Origin: Bacillus sp. HSf4
GTDB taxonomy: Bacteria; Bacillota; Bacilli; Bacillales; Bacillaceae
Assembly (NCBI RefSeq): GCF_029537375.1
Contig: NZ_CP120679.1
Span: 2,220,001 to 2,284,000 of the forward strand
Length of the DNA: 64,000 nt
Direction of reading: 5' to 3'
The translations under genes were made by a program, and so were the position numbers. Position 1 is the first letter of the stretch, and each line of letters opens with the position of its first letter. Of this stretch, positions 1 to 8,431 are shown piece after piece. Below the pieces are notes generated by a model that saw only the letters and a list, made by a program, of their open reading frames with translations, had not been told where the DNA came from and made no database searches.

Positions 1-1
1 A

Positions 2-58
2 CAAGCGGCAAAGGTAAAAGACAACCACCTATTCCTTGATGATTTGAAAGGGAACTGA
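2..58 (+). CDS. C-terminal end of a gene entering from the left (partial)
   Basis: An open frame enters from the left edge and ends at a TGA at 56-58, giving 18 residues that finish in DDLKGN. A symmetrical terminator follows 23 bases later, which fits the end of a plus-strand gene. The fragment is too short to identify a product, and the frame choice rests on the position of the stop relative to the terminator. Confidence 0.35.
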   Translation, partial: QAAKVKDNHLFLDDLKGN

Positions 59-81
59 AAATAATAGGATAAAAAAATAAA

Positions 82-102
82 AGCCTTCGATTTCCGAAGG
101 CT
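82..102. terminator. Bidirectional terminator
   Basis: A perfect 8-bp inverted repeat (AGCCTTCG/CGAAGGCT) lies between an A-rich run and the convergent minus-strand gene, so it can stop transcription from both sides. Confidence 0.7.
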
Positions 103-118
103 GACCATAACGCATTGA

Positions 119-622
119 TTAATTGTTTTCGCTTTCTTCATTGCTCTGTGCTGCTTGCAGAATCTTTACAGTCTCCGTATTGGCGAGTGTATGTTCTTCA
201 GGCAATGATTCTTTCAGTTTGTTTAACACATCATCCCTCATGCCTTTCATGTTTTCCTTTGATTCAGAATTCGATACTGTCGTATCAGAAGGCAGTGATG
301 CTATAATTTCTTCTAAATCTTCGCGATCCATATTTCCTGAAGCCACCGCCCTTTGAATATCCTTTAAAACCTTATGGTTACTTTCCAAAATACTATTATT
401 CATATTTTCAAGAATGGAAGTTAAATCTGTCAATAAAGGCTTCATGCTGTCGTCGATATCATCTAAATTCAGTTCATCCTCAGAATCTAGGGAACCTTCC
501 TGTTGCTTCGTCCGTTCTTCAACAAGTTCCATCAGCATTTCCAAATATTTCGTCCACCACTTGGCATCCATTTCTTGATTTAGCGTCCCGAGCAAATGAT
601 TGACAATTCGATTTTTGTTCAT
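119..622 (-). CDS. Hypothetical acidic helical protein next to a glycosyltransferase
   Basis: The product is a 167-residue, strongly acidic, soluble protein with no signal peptide or membrane segment. It is rich in Glu, Asp, Asn and Leu and is probably mostly helical (for example around residues 25-45 and 75-100). I do not recognise a family. The start is an ATG preceded by AAGGAG. It begins 14 bases after the stop of the upstream glycosyltransferase gene, so the two are almost certainly cotranscribed and the protein may assist that enzyme. A shared terminator at 82-102 ends the operon. Confidence 0.7.
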   Translation of the reverse strand: MNKNRIVNHLLGTLNQEMDAKWWTKYLEMLMELVEERTKQQEGSLDSEDELNLDDIDDSMKPLLTDLTSILENMNNSILESNHKVLKDIQRAVASGNMDREDLEEIIASLPSDTTVSNSESKENMKGMRDDVLNKLKESLPEEHTLANTETVKILQAAQSNEESENN

Positions 623-635
623 TTGATCTCACTCC

Positions 636-1841
636 TTAATTTTTCACAGTATTTTGATAAACATCGAGAACTTTTCTGACGGCTTGATCCATATCCCAAT
701 GTTTCTTCGCAAACTCTTTGGCGTTTTTGCCTAATGTTGTTCTGAAACCATCGTCTCCCAATAAGCGGCCCATCAAACCTGCTAAAGCATTCGCATCCCC
801 TTTTGGCGCAATAAGACCAGTCACTTCATGAGTGACCATTTCCGGCAGTCCTCCGGCATCACTCACAACAGCGGGAACCCCGGCAATTTGTGCTTCAATT
901 AGAGATAAAGGCTGATTATCCAACAGACTCGGGAGAACATACATATCGGCAAAGGACAGTAAATAAGGCACATCATCACGATTTTTCAGAAAGACAACAT
1001 CGTTTGAAAGACCGAGTTGTTCGCTTTGAATTCTGAGTCCTGCCAGCTTCTCCCCTTCCCCGACAATCCAGCAAACCCAATCATTCCGGGTGTTTTTCAG
1101 TTGGCCAAGGGCTGATAGTAAATGGTGAACACCTTTGTTTTCGATCAGCCTGCCGGTAAATAAAATGACTTTTTTGTCTGTTTGAGGAACATCAGCTGTT
1201 TTTGAATTCATCCGGTTTAAAAAACCATCAATGTCATATCCGTATTGCATAACGCGAACTTGCCGCTCGGGAACCGAAAATTCTCCCGTTAAAATGTTCT
1301 TTAGCCAATTGTTGGCAACGATCGTCGTATCTGGTGATGTGGCACCCTTTTGTTCAAGATGATCAAAATATGCTCTTGCCATATGGGATGTGGAGGATCT
1401 GTGGATCGTTTTAAGCTGGTCCCTGATTTCGTAAGTGACACTTCCGTGAAGTGTCGTGACAAGTGCCGTATTTCGGGGCAGCACTCTTTTGAGACTCGCG
1501 CTAGCGATGATATCTTGCGCATGAATCAGATCGTATTTTTCCAATCCTAAATAAGCAGCTCCCAGTTCATATACGGAACGGTGAATCTCAGTATAATTGA
1601 CCAATTGATTTGCTTGAATTTCCGGAATGCTGTTCATAATTTTCTCAACCAAAGGAAGGAGCTGACCTTTTTCTATGCTGCGATTTTCGTTCACAATATG
1701 AACGATACTGTTGTCTTTCCCAAATCCAAGTAAATCAACATCATGTCCTAAAGACTCAAGTCTTTCTTTGAGTTGTTCCATATAAGTCCATACACCACCT
1801 ACATGGGGTATATTCCAATAAGTGGCAAGCAGTATTTTCAT
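636..1841 (-). CDS. GT4-type glycosyltransferase (GT-B fold)
   Basis: The product is a 401-residue family 4 glycosyltransferase, predicted to transfer a nucleotide-activated sugar with retention of configuration. The N-terminus MKILLATYWNIPHVGGV has the glycine-rich acceptor-side loop. The C-terminal Rossmann half carries VILFTGRLIENKGV (about residue 225) and the donor-site region PLSLIEAQIAGVPAVVS, where the Glu of the EX7E motif sits. No membrane segments are seen. The ATG at 1841 follows AAGGGAG with correct spacing; an ATG two codons upstream abuts that site and is less likely. It heads a two-gene operon. The style resembles Bacillus spore-coat and polysaccharide glycosyltransferases such as YtcC and CotSA, but the acceptor is unknown. 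Confidence 0.85.
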   Translation of the reverse strand: MKILLATYWNIPHVGGVWTYMEQLKERLESLGHDVDLLGFGKDNSIVHIVNENRSIEKGQLLPLVEKIMNSIPEIQANQLVNYTEIHRSVYELGAAYLGLEKYDLIHAQDIIASASLKRVLPRNTALVTTLHGSVTYEIRDQLKTIHRSSTSHMARAYFDHLEQKGATSPDTTIVANNWLKNILTGEFSVPERQVRVMQYGYDIDGFLNRMNSKTADVPQTDKKVILFTGRLIENKGVHHLLSALGQLKNTRNDWVCWIVGEGEKLAGLRIQSEQLGLSNDVVFLKNRDDVPYLLSFADMYVLPSLLDNQPLSLIEAQIAGVPAVVSDAGGLPEMVTHEVTGLIAPKGDANALAGLMGRLLGDDGFRTTLGKNAKEFAKKHWDMDQAVRKVLDVYQNTVKN

Positions 1842-1847
1842 ATGCAT

Positions 1848-2151
1848 CTCCCTTTTATTATTTCTATAAAATGCTCTAATTATTTATATTGTCTATTTCT
1901 ATATCTTGTGTAGACGATTATCTATGTTTAAGAGTAATATTTTTTTGGAAGAAAGCCCGCTGCATCAGCCTATGTTTAGTAGACAGGGGAAATCACCCAA
2001 ACACACGAGACGGCCCATGGCCTAGTTTTTCTTGTAAAATATATGTATTGAAACATCATGGAGATGAGCAGCGGTTTCACTCTGTCACATCAGCTGTAAA
2101 CCGCCGATCCGGAATGCGATCCGTTCGCAAACGGATATTTCCACATAAAAA
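1848..2151. other. Intergenic stretch without a supported gene
   Basis: About 300 bases between the glycosyltransferase gene and the yozB terminator. The only long frame lacks a ribosome binding site and family-like sequence. The part next to 1848 is AT-rich and presumably holds the promoter of the glycosyltransferase operon. Confidence 0.5.
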
Positions 2152-2197
2152 ACCCCTAAAGGCAAACAGATTTTCATCTGTCCCTGCCTTTAGGGGT
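2152..2197 (-). terminator. Terminator of yozB
   Basis: A 13-bp inverted repeat (ACCCCTAAAGGCA/TGCCTTTAGGGGT) with a smaller hairpin nested in its loop, followed on the minus strand by a T run, lies immediately after the yozB stop codon. Confidence 0.85.
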
Positions 2198-2202
2198 GAT
2201 GC

Positions 2203-2736
2203 TTAATAGTATGGCGAAATCAGAATATAAACGAGAACACCTGTCAGACTGACATACAGCCAAAGCGGCATCGTCCAGCGGGCGATTTTGCGGTGGCGTT
2301 CCACCTGCATGCTAAGCCCCCTGAACAAGGTGAATAATGCGAGCGGAACGATTACAGCCGATAAAACAATGTGTGTGATCAGAATAAAAAAGTAAATCGG
2401 CCTGATGATCCCTTCCCCTCCAAAGTGGGTATCGGGCATCAGCGAATGATAAATCAGGTATGACACTAGAAAGATGGTCGTTGTGGTAAAAGCGGCAAAA
2501 ATAAACCGTTTGTGCGCTTTGATGTTTTTTTGCTTGATCATAAAAAGCGCAGCCACTAAAAAAATGAATGTAAAACTATTGCAGACCGCGTTGAGCAAGG
2601 GCAAAAAAGTCAAGTCCAAATGGGCGAACTTGTCGCTTTTCGGCATCAGAAACAATAGCGCAATGACGCCGTTGATGATGATAGTCAAAGCGACGACAAT
2701 GCCTGTATAGCTTTTATTTTTTTCTGTAAGGCTCAT
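2203..2736 (-). CDS. yozB: DUF420 membrane protein YozB
   Basis: The product is a 177-residue integral membrane protein of the DUF420 (YozB) family with about five hydrophobic segments. Characteristic points are the HKRFIFAAF segment near residue 75, the YHS tract, the THIVLSAVIVPLAL helix and the basic VERHRKIARWTMPLWLYVS segment near the end. The function is not settled; relatives occur near cytochrome oxidase assembly genes in some bacteria. It sits where B. subtilis has yozB in the yoc region. A strong terminator follows directly and the upstream gap is about 150 bases, so it is probably transcribed alone. Confidence 0.88.
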   Translation of the reverse strand: MSLTEKNKSYTGIVVALTIIINGVIALLFLMPKSDKFAHLDLTFLPLLNAVCNSFTFIFLVAALFMIKQKNIKAHKRFIFAAFTTTTIFLVSYLIYHSLMPDTHFGGEGIIRPIYFFILITHIVLSAVIVPLALFTLFRGLSMQVERHRKIARWTMPLWLYVSLTGVLVYILISPYY

Positions 2737-2842
2737 TTTGAATAATCTCTCCTATTTGTGCAAGCTATCCAAATCGTATGCAAATTCCGGGGGAATGTCA
2801 ACGTTTTCGGCCTGTTCGCCCAAATTTGGACATAAAATAGAC

Positions 2843-2882
2843 AAAAATCCCCTCTGCCGGTTTGTCCGGTGAGGGGATTTTT
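2843..2882. terminator. Terminator of the lipoprotein gene
   Basis: A 12-bp inverted repeat (AAAAATCCCCTC/GAGGGGATTTTT) with T runs on both strands lies just after the stop of the minus-strand lipoprotein gene. Confidence 0.85.
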
Positions 2883-2888
2883 TGTCGC

Positions 2889-3869
2889 TTAGAAATTCAT
2901 GGCGTCTTGTGCCATCAAGTTTTCTAATTCATCTTCTGTCACAATATCACCTTTTGCCGGTTTGTGATCGAATGTCACGTCACCGTCAATGTTTTTGTAT
3001 GTCGTTGAGAATGTAAGGCCTAAAGATTTAGGGAATTCATCAATATCGAAATCCATTTGGACATCCGCTTTTTCACTCAGAAGATTTTCTTTGTCATCGA
3101 GTGTTGTTGTCACATTAAATTTTGTGAATGTGATATCTTTCAAGCCGTCTTTGACGTCGTTCAGCTCATCTTTCGAGAGTGTATCTCCTGACGCATCTCC
3201 GACGATTTCAATCAGCTTCATGAGAGATGATTTGATTTCTTTGTCAGTAAAGCTGAACTTGATTTTTTGCGCAGCACCCTGATCTTTTTCTTTGTCTGTC
3301 AGATCCGCTTTTTCAAACTTATCCGCAGGAAGATCGTCCGCCGCTTTTTTGACGGATTCCATCACTTGCTTTTGAATTTCTTCCGTCTCTTTTGCTGAAG
3401 ATTTATCATCTTCAAGCGGGAATTCCAGGTATTTGCCTTTCAGGCTGTCAAACTGCATGCCGGCTGTTCCCATGAAAACGCCGAAGCTGTCAAGCACGCT
3501 GTCGATTTTGATATATCCGACTTGTTTCTTTTCGTCCATATAAATCGGGACATTGACATCCATTGACATGTTTTGCACTTTAAGCTGGCCTTTAATCACA
3601 GCTTCTGTCTCTTTTGTTTTCGTATTCGTCTTGCCGCTGATTGTTAATTTCGCATTGTTCAGCATCTCAACAATTTGCTTATCTTCAGCTCCAAGGTTTG
3701 AAGCATCTACATTCAAGCCGATATCACTTGAAAATTCATAAGATTTGGCAGCAAGCAATTTTTTGTAGGCCGCTGCATATGATCCTTTTGGATCAGCCTG
3801 CTGACATGCACCTAATGCAAGAACAAAAACGGTCAGCAGTAAAAATAGACCCCAACTTCTTTTCCTCAA
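2889..3869 (-). CDS. Secreted lipoprotein of unknown role
   Basis: The product is a 326-residue predicted lipoprotein. It has a basic start (MRKRSWG), a hydrophobic core and a lipobox LALGAC, so Cys21 would be lipidated and the protein held on the outer face of the membrane. The mature part is Lys/Asp-rich and made of alternating beta-like segments with repeated phrases such as NAKLTISGKTNTKTKE. That pattern resembles secreted LppX/LolA-like or DUF6612-type lipoproteins, but no firm family is claimed. The start is a TTG after AAAGGAG. The gene has its own terminator and lies divergent from the yocC-like gene. Confidence 0.8.
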   Translation of the reverse strand: MRKRSWGLFLLLTVFVLALGACQQADPKGSYAAAYKKLLAAKSYEFSSDIGLNVDASNLGAEDKQIVEMLNNAKLTISGKTNTKTKETEAVIKGQLKVQNMSMDVNVPIYMDEKKQVGYIKIDSVLDSFGVFMGTAGMQFDSLKGKYLEFPLEDDKSSAKETEEIQKQVMESVKKAADDLPADKFEKADLTDKEKDQGAAQKIKFSFTDKEIKSSLMKLIEIVGDASGDTLSKDELNDVKDGLKDITFTKFNVTTTLDDKENLLSEKADVQMDFDIDEFPKSLGLTFSTTYKNIDGDVTFDHKPAKGDIVTEDELENLMAQDAMNF

Positions 3870-4100
3870 AGTGGCACGCTCCTTTTGTCATGATTTTTTC
3901 TGGGTTTAAGAGGATATATTGTATGTATCCTAGTCATTTGAACCAGAAGTCATATGCATTCTACCATAAAAAAATTCGTAGAATGTGAAATTTTTGCTTA
4001 AAATTACATTAAAATTTATTTTTAGGGCTAGATTTGCAAAATCATAGTCTTTTTAATATAATCGAAAACTGTATGTTTCAATAGAAAGGAGCATGTTTAG

Positions 4101-4604
4101 ATGGAAAAAGTACAGGAAAAAAACAGCTCCGAATCGCAAAAGGAATTGGATGATCTGCAATTTCAGCTGTTTCGGATGCGTGAGAATATGAAGGATATAT
4201 CAAAAGATTCACGGGTGCTCGGCATTGATCAATCGAAAGATGACGAATGGATGATCGTCCATTCGATTGATGATGGCCGGACATGCAAGATCATGCTTAA
4301 CGACTGCCAGTCTCCTTACCGCGGAAGATGCGACTTTTCGCTCGTGGCTTCCTACAGTGAGGAAAAGCGGGCGATTCATATCGGCGATATTAAAGGACCG
4401 TCAGGCTATGGATATGGCTCGATCTGCATGAAGTATTTAAAAGCGCGGGCGCGGGAGCACAACATTCCCGTCATTACCGGAGACATCGCCGAAAGGGATT
4501 GGGATCATGTCGACCGTTTAATCCACTTTTATGAAAAGCATCATTTTGAAGTCACGATCGACCCTGATTCAAAATCAGGTGAAATTCAGTGGGTGGATGT
4601 TTAA
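4101..4604 (+). CDS. yocC: GNAT-like protein, probable YocC
   Basis: The product is a 167-residue cytoplasmic protein. After a charged N-terminal helix (residues 1-35), the central and C-terminal part reads like a GNAT acetyltransferase: GDIKGPSGYGYGSICMKYLK around residue 95 resembles the acetyl-CoA loop and following helix, and LIHFYEKHHFEVT resembles the final conserved helix-strand. The substrate is unknown. The ATG follows AAAGGAG. It lies 53 bases upstream of yocD in the same direction; this adjacency and the length match the yocC-yocD pair of B. subtilis. The symbol rests mainly on that synteny. Confidence 0.7.
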   Translation: MEKVQEKNSSESQKELDDLQFQLFRMRENMKDISKDSRVLGIDQSKDDEWMIVHSIDDGRTCKIMLNDCQSPYRGRCDFSLVASYSEEKRAIHIGDIKGPSGYGYGSICMKYLKARAREHNIPVITGDIAERDWDHVDRLIHFYEKHHFEVTIDPDSKSGEIQWVDV

Positions 4605-4657
4605 ATCATTCGTCATATATGATGAAATAAAAGGAAACAACGCAAGCAGGTGAAGAC

Positions 4658-5623
4658 ATGTATCCAGCCAAATTAAAAGAAGGCGATCACATCAGGGTGA
4701 TCGCCCCGTCACGAAGCATGGCCCTTTTAAAGACGGAACAAATCGAACGAGCCAAAAGGGTTCTGGAACATCTCGGGTTCCATATCTCGATTTCCGCCCA
4801 TGCAGAAGAAATCGATGAGTTTTCTTCTGCAAGCATTGCCTCCAGAGTCGACGATCTTCATGAAGCGTTTTCCGATCCTGATGTGAAAGGAATTTTGACG
4901 GTGCTTGGCGGCTATAACAGCAACCAGCTCCTTTCCCATTTGGATTACGGTTTGATCAAGGCCAACCCCAAGGTCTTTTGCGGGTTTTCGGATATTACAG
5001 CCCTCGCTTTGAGCGTCTATCAAAAGACAGGTCTTGTCACCTATTCAGGGCCGCACTTTTCCAGCTTTTCAATGCAACAGGGCCTCGACTATACGAAGGA
5101 TTATTTTTTGAAATGCTGCCGCGATCATGATCCGTTCGACATTGAGGCTTCTTTATTGTGGTGGGACGCAATCGGCAAAGAAGCACAGCCTCAGCCCAAT
5201 CCGGGCCCTGTCGTGCTGAACGAAGGCAAGGCAGAAGGGACGATCATCGGCGGAAATTTGAGTACACTGGGCCTCCTTCAAGGAACGGAATACTTCCCGG
5301 ATCTAAAAGGCGCTGTATTGTTTATAGAGGATGACTGGGAATCCTCGGCAGCCTTTTTCGACCGGGATTTGCAGTCATTGCTCCACCTCCCCTGCTTTTC
5401 CTCTGTCAAAGCGGTCGTCATCGGCCGATTTCAGCGGGCATCCGGCGTGCCGATCGAACGGCTCAAACAGATCATTCGAACAAAAAAAGAGCTTTCTTCC
5501 ATACCGGTTATCGCCAATATGGACTTTGGCCATACCATCCCCTTTTTTACTTTTCCAATCGGAGGACGATGCCGTCTCGAAGCTCATCAAGGCAAGGTGC
5601 ATCTTCGCATCACCGAACATTAA
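4658..5623 (+). CDS. yocD: LD-carboxypeptidase, peptidase family S66 (YocD)
   Basis: The product is a 321-residue member of the S66 LD-carboxypeptidase/MccF family, which removes the terminal D-Ala from murein tetrapeptides or cleaves microcin-like amides. The N-terminal domain carries VIAPSRSMA and the tract GILTVLGGYNSNQLLSHLDY. The nucleophilic Ser would be in the FCGFSDITAL segment (about residue 110). The Glu and His of the Ser-Glu-His triad are expected in VLFIEDDWES and near DFGHTIPFFTFPIGG. There is no signal peptide, so it acts in the cytoplasm, probably in wall recycling. It is probably cotranscribed with the yocC-like gene and ends at a shared terminator. Confidence 0.9.
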   Translation: MYPAKLKEGDHIRVIAPSRSMALLKTEQIERAKRVLEHLGFHISISAHAEEIDEFSSASIASRVDDLHEAFSDPDVKGILTVLGGYNSNQLLSHLDYGLIKANPKVFCGFSDITALALSVYQKTGLVTYSGPHFSSFSMQQGLDYTKDYFLKCCRDHDPFDIEASLLWWDAIGKEAQPQPNPGPVVLNEGKAEGTIIGGNLSTLGLLQGTEYFPDLKGAVLFIEDDWESSAAFFDRDLQSLLHLPCFSSVKAVVIGRFQRASGVPIERLKQIIRTKKELSSIPVIANMDFGHTIPFFTFPIGGRCRLEAHQGKVHLRITEH

Positions 5624-5653
5624 AAGCGGAGGATTCAGGGATCCCCCGCTTTT
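5623..5653. terminator. Bidirectional terminator between yocD and the symporter
   Basis: A GC-rich stem pairs AAAGCGGAGGAT with ATCCCCCGCTTT, including one unmatched base, and is followed by a T run. It separates two convergent genes. Confidence 0.75.
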
Positions 5654-5654
5654 T

Positions 5655-7244
5655 TTATTTTGCAAGCCCCCACGGTGAAAACAAAAGATAAATGCCAACC
5701 ATCAGGCAGATCACCAGAGCGGAGGCCAGCTTGGCATGCTTCCACGGCCGCAAGTCAACCCGGGTGTTTTTCTTAAATTCAAATTCGCGCTTCCGCGGGC
5801 GCATTTTTCCGATGAAAAGCATCAGTAAAACGGAAAACGGAAATAAAACGGCTAAAATATATAAAAAATGGATGTGTCCAAAGTATATTTTGGAGATCGC
5901 ATACAGCAGGATATGTGCGGGAATCGCGGCTTTCACAGCCAATGCCGGCACCTTCTTCGAAAAAAATCCGACAACCACGGCCGCTAAAACAGGCACATTA
6001 AAAAACCCAAACATCTCTTGCAGGTAATTGTAAAGCCCTGACGGCGCAAACAGGATAAATGGCGCGATGACAACCGATAAGGCCCCGAGTGCCAAAACGA
6101 ATCGCCTGCCTGTTTTGACAAGCTCTTTTTCTGTCGCATCAGGCTTGCACATCGGCTTGTACAAATCCAATGTGAACAATGTGATTGTACTGTTAAGCGC
6201 TCCGTTGAACGAACTGAGAATCGCGCCGAATAAAATCGCGGCAAAGACGCCGACAAAAGCCCCCGGAAGCAAATCAACAATCAGCTTCGGATAAACGGTA
6301 TCTGGATTCATGATGTTTCCGCCATATAAATGATAAGCGATCACCCCCGGAAGGACGAGATAAAATACGCCGATTGTCTTAAAAACACCGGCCAGCAAGG
6401 CGCCCTTTTGCCCTTCCGCCAGGTTCCTCGCCCCGAGCGCCCGCTGTACGATCGACTGATTGACGGCCCAATAAAACAAATTGTTAACCAAAAGCCCCGT
6501 CAAAATCGTCGGCCAGGGAACTTCTGCAGAGTTGTCCGCCGTTATGGCATTGAGCTTTTCCTGATGTACACTCACTAGCTCCGAATAGCCTTTCAGCAGA
6601 CTGCCGTCACCTATAGCCAGGATGCCGAGCACCAATATGAACAAGCCGCCGAGAATTAAACCGATTCCATAAATAGCGTCCGCTGACGCCGCGGCTTTAA
6701 GTCCGCCGAAAAATATGTAGCAGCAGCTTGCAGCGCCGATCATCAGCGCAATCAAAAACACCGTTGCAAACCGATTGGTTCCAAGCGCGGAAGAGATGCC
6801 GAATACCTGATCCAATACAAGTGCACCCGAATACAAAACCGTCGGCAGAAATGATGTCGCATATCCGAGTAATAAGAGGATGGACACAATCTGACGCGTC
6901 CTTTGATCATACCGCTTTTCAAGAAAGTCGGGTATTGTGGCAACCCCTGAACCGAGATATCGCGGCAGAAACACAAATGCCAGTATGATCAGCGCAATCG
7001 GCGCTGTCACCTCCCAGGCCATCGCACTCATCGTTCCGGCATAGCTCTGTCCATTCAGCCCGACCATTTGCTCTGTCGATAAATTGGTCAACAATAGGGA
7101 GCTTCCGATATAAAAAGCGGTGAGGGTGCGGCCGCCGAGAAAATACCCGTCTGAGGTTTTTAAATCAACATCCTTCGTTCGCAAATAAGAAAAAATAAAG
7201 ATTCCTGCATTAATCAATAAGAACGTCAAAACAATCCACAGCAC
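5655..7244 (-). CDS. Sodium:solute symporter (SSS/SLC5 family)
   Basis: The product is a 529-residue membrane protein with about 13-14 hydrophobic helices, matching the sodium:solute symporter family. Hallmarks are the N-terminal GYFLGGRTLTAFYIGSSLL, the GLNGQSYAG segment with an unwound first helix, and GAILSSFNGALNSTITLFT in the middle. The tract NNLFYWAVNQSIVQRALGA resembles sugar or inositol transporters of this family. The substrate cannot be read from the sequence. The start is a GTG behind AAAGGAG. It occupies the place of des-desKR in the B. subtilis map and is transcribed towards yocD. Confidence 0.9.
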   Translation of the reverse strand: MLWIVLTFLLINAGIFIFSYLRTKDVDLKTSDGYFLGGRTLTAFYIGSSLLLTNLSTEQMVGLNGQSYAGTMSAMAWEVTAPIALIILAFVFLPRYLGSGVATIPDFLEKRYDQRTRQIVSILLLLGYATSFLPTVLYSGALVLDQVFGISSALGTNRFATVFLIALMIGAASCCYIFFGGLKAAASADAIYGIGLILGGLFILVLGILAIGDGSLLKGYSELVSVHQEKLNAITADNSAEVPWPTILTGLLVNNLFYWAVNQSIVQRALGARNLAEGQKGALLAGVFKTIGVFYLVLPGVIAYHLYGGNIMNPDTVYPKLIVDLLPGAFVGVFAAILFGAILSSFNGALNSTITLFTLDLYKPMCKPDATEKELVKTGRRFVLALGALSVVIAPFILFAPSGLYNYLQEMFGFFNVPVLAAVVVGFFSKKVPALAVKAAIPAHILLYAISKIYFGHIHFLYILAVLFPFSVLLMLFIGKMRPRKREFEFKKNTRVDLRPWKHAKLASALVICLMVGIYLLFSPWGLAK

Positions 7245-7344
7245 ACTTCTACATCTCCTTTGACCAGCATTTAATGGGTTTATCTACTTAACTACCCATT
7301 TGCCAATCTAAAAAAACTTCAGCTTGTGCTGTATAATAAAAAAA

Positions 7345-7376
7345 AGACACCGATCATATTTTATGGTCAGTGTCTT
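7345..7376 (-). terminator. Terminator of yocH
   Basis: An imperfect stem pairs AGACAC...CAT with ATG...GTGTCT. On the minus strand it is followed by a run of T, directly downstream of the yocH stop. Confidence 0.75.
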
Positions 7377-7384
7377 CACAAATT

Positions 7385-8185
7385 CTATTCATTTAAAACT
7401 TTTACTTTAACTGTTCGAACGCCCCAGTTTTTCGCGGCTGATTTGCTAGGAACAAACACATCGATTTTGTTCCCTTTAATAGCGCCGCCCGTATCTGCAG
7501 CTGTCGCTTCTCCGTAGCCTTCGACATGGACTTTTGAACCGAGCGGAATCACGCTTGGATCGACCGCAATCACTTTGGCGTTTTTATTGGCTTTTAAATT
7601 AATCCCTGTCGCGGTAACGCCTGACATTCCGCCGTCATTAGCAGTATATGCCGTCGCGGTAACCGTCAGTTCTTTCGCCGCGCTTTGAGAAGTATTTGAA
7701 CGGGATGCCGTTTCTTTTTCTCGCTTAGGTGCCGGTTGCGACTGTTCAGCTTTTGCTTCGCTTTGAACGGATGCTTTGGTTTCCTGAGGCTTCGCAGCAG
7801 CCTGTACCGTCGCCTGGCCATCGACTGTTATGGATGTATTCGGGTAAATGATATCTGATGTTATGTCGTTCCATGTTTTAAGGTCATTTACTGTAACGCC
7901 GAATTTCTGGGCGATTTTCCAGAGTGTATCTCCCTTTTTGATGGTATATTGAGTTGTTTTTTCTGTCTGTTTTTCAGAAACGTTCAGCTTCTGTCCCGGA
8001 ATGATCAAATCGGAAGAAAGCTGATTCCATTCTTTTAAATCCTGCAGGCTGACACCTTGTTTTTGCGAGATTCCCCAAAGTGTATCGCCTTTTTGGACTG
8101 TTACTTCTTTTGCAGAGGCACTCGCTCCGAATGCAGTTGTCGACAATGCTGCAGCTGCAACAAAGGACACAAACGTCTTCTTCAT
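7385..8185 (-). CDS. yocH: Secreted cell-wall protein YocH (two LysM plus 3D domain)
   Basis: The product is a 266-residue exported protein with signal peptide MKKTFVSFVAAAALSTTAFG ending in ASASA. Two LysM modules follow (residues 27-70 and 80-122), each with the KGDTLWGI or KGDTLWKI signature and a connecting Ser/Thr/Gln-rich stretch. A C-terminal 3D domain (about 172-266) carries the three conserved Asp in AVDPSVIPLGS, AADTGGAIKG and KIDVFV. It binds peptidoglycan and acts as a probable muralytic enzyme. The B. subtilis orthologue belongs to the WalRK wall-homeostasis regulon, and a matching WalR box lies upstream at 8283-8299. Confidence 0.95.
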   Translation of the reverse strand: MKKTFVSFVAAAALSTTAFGASASAKEVTVQKGDTLWGISQKQGVSLQDLKEWNQLSSDLIIPGQKLNVSEKQTEKTTQYTIKKGDTLWKIAQKFGVTVNDLKTWNDITSDIIYPNTSITVDGQATVQAAAKPQETKASVQSEAKAEQSQPAPKREKETASRSNTSQSAAKELTVTATAYTANDGGMSGVTATGINLKANKNAKVIAVDPSVIPLGSKVHVEGYGEATAADTGGAIKGNKIDVFVPSKSAAKNWGVRTVKVKVLNE

Positions 8186-8282
8186 AAGTAAATCCTCCCT
8201 TGTTAGCTTTTTATTGTTCGGCTAACAGGAGCAATCGTAACATATGAAAATGTCAATTCAATAACAAAACAATTTGTTTTTG

Positions 8283-8299
8283 ATTACAGTTATTTTACA
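8283..8299 (-). promoter_or_regulatory. WalR box upstream of yocH
   Basis: Read on the minus strand the site is TGTAAA-ATAAC-TGTAAT, a full match to the direct-repeat WalR consensus TGTWAH-N5-TGTWAH. It lies about 100 bases upstream of the yocH start, as expected for an activated promoter. Confidence 0.75.
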
Positions 8300-8431
8300 A
8301 GAAAGATTTTTCGCTACTGGAAATATGTGACTCCGACACTTGAAAACCTGTTACATCAAGGGTTCTCCCCTCATCTTTTTTTAAAAAAAGAGATTTACTA
8401 AAAAATGATTTATTCATAAAAAAATCGTTTT

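Noticed and set aside
1889..2206. A 105-codon plus-strand frame opposite the yozB terminator
   Set aside because: It has no ribosome binding site, reads through a terminator hairpin and has no protein-like pattern.
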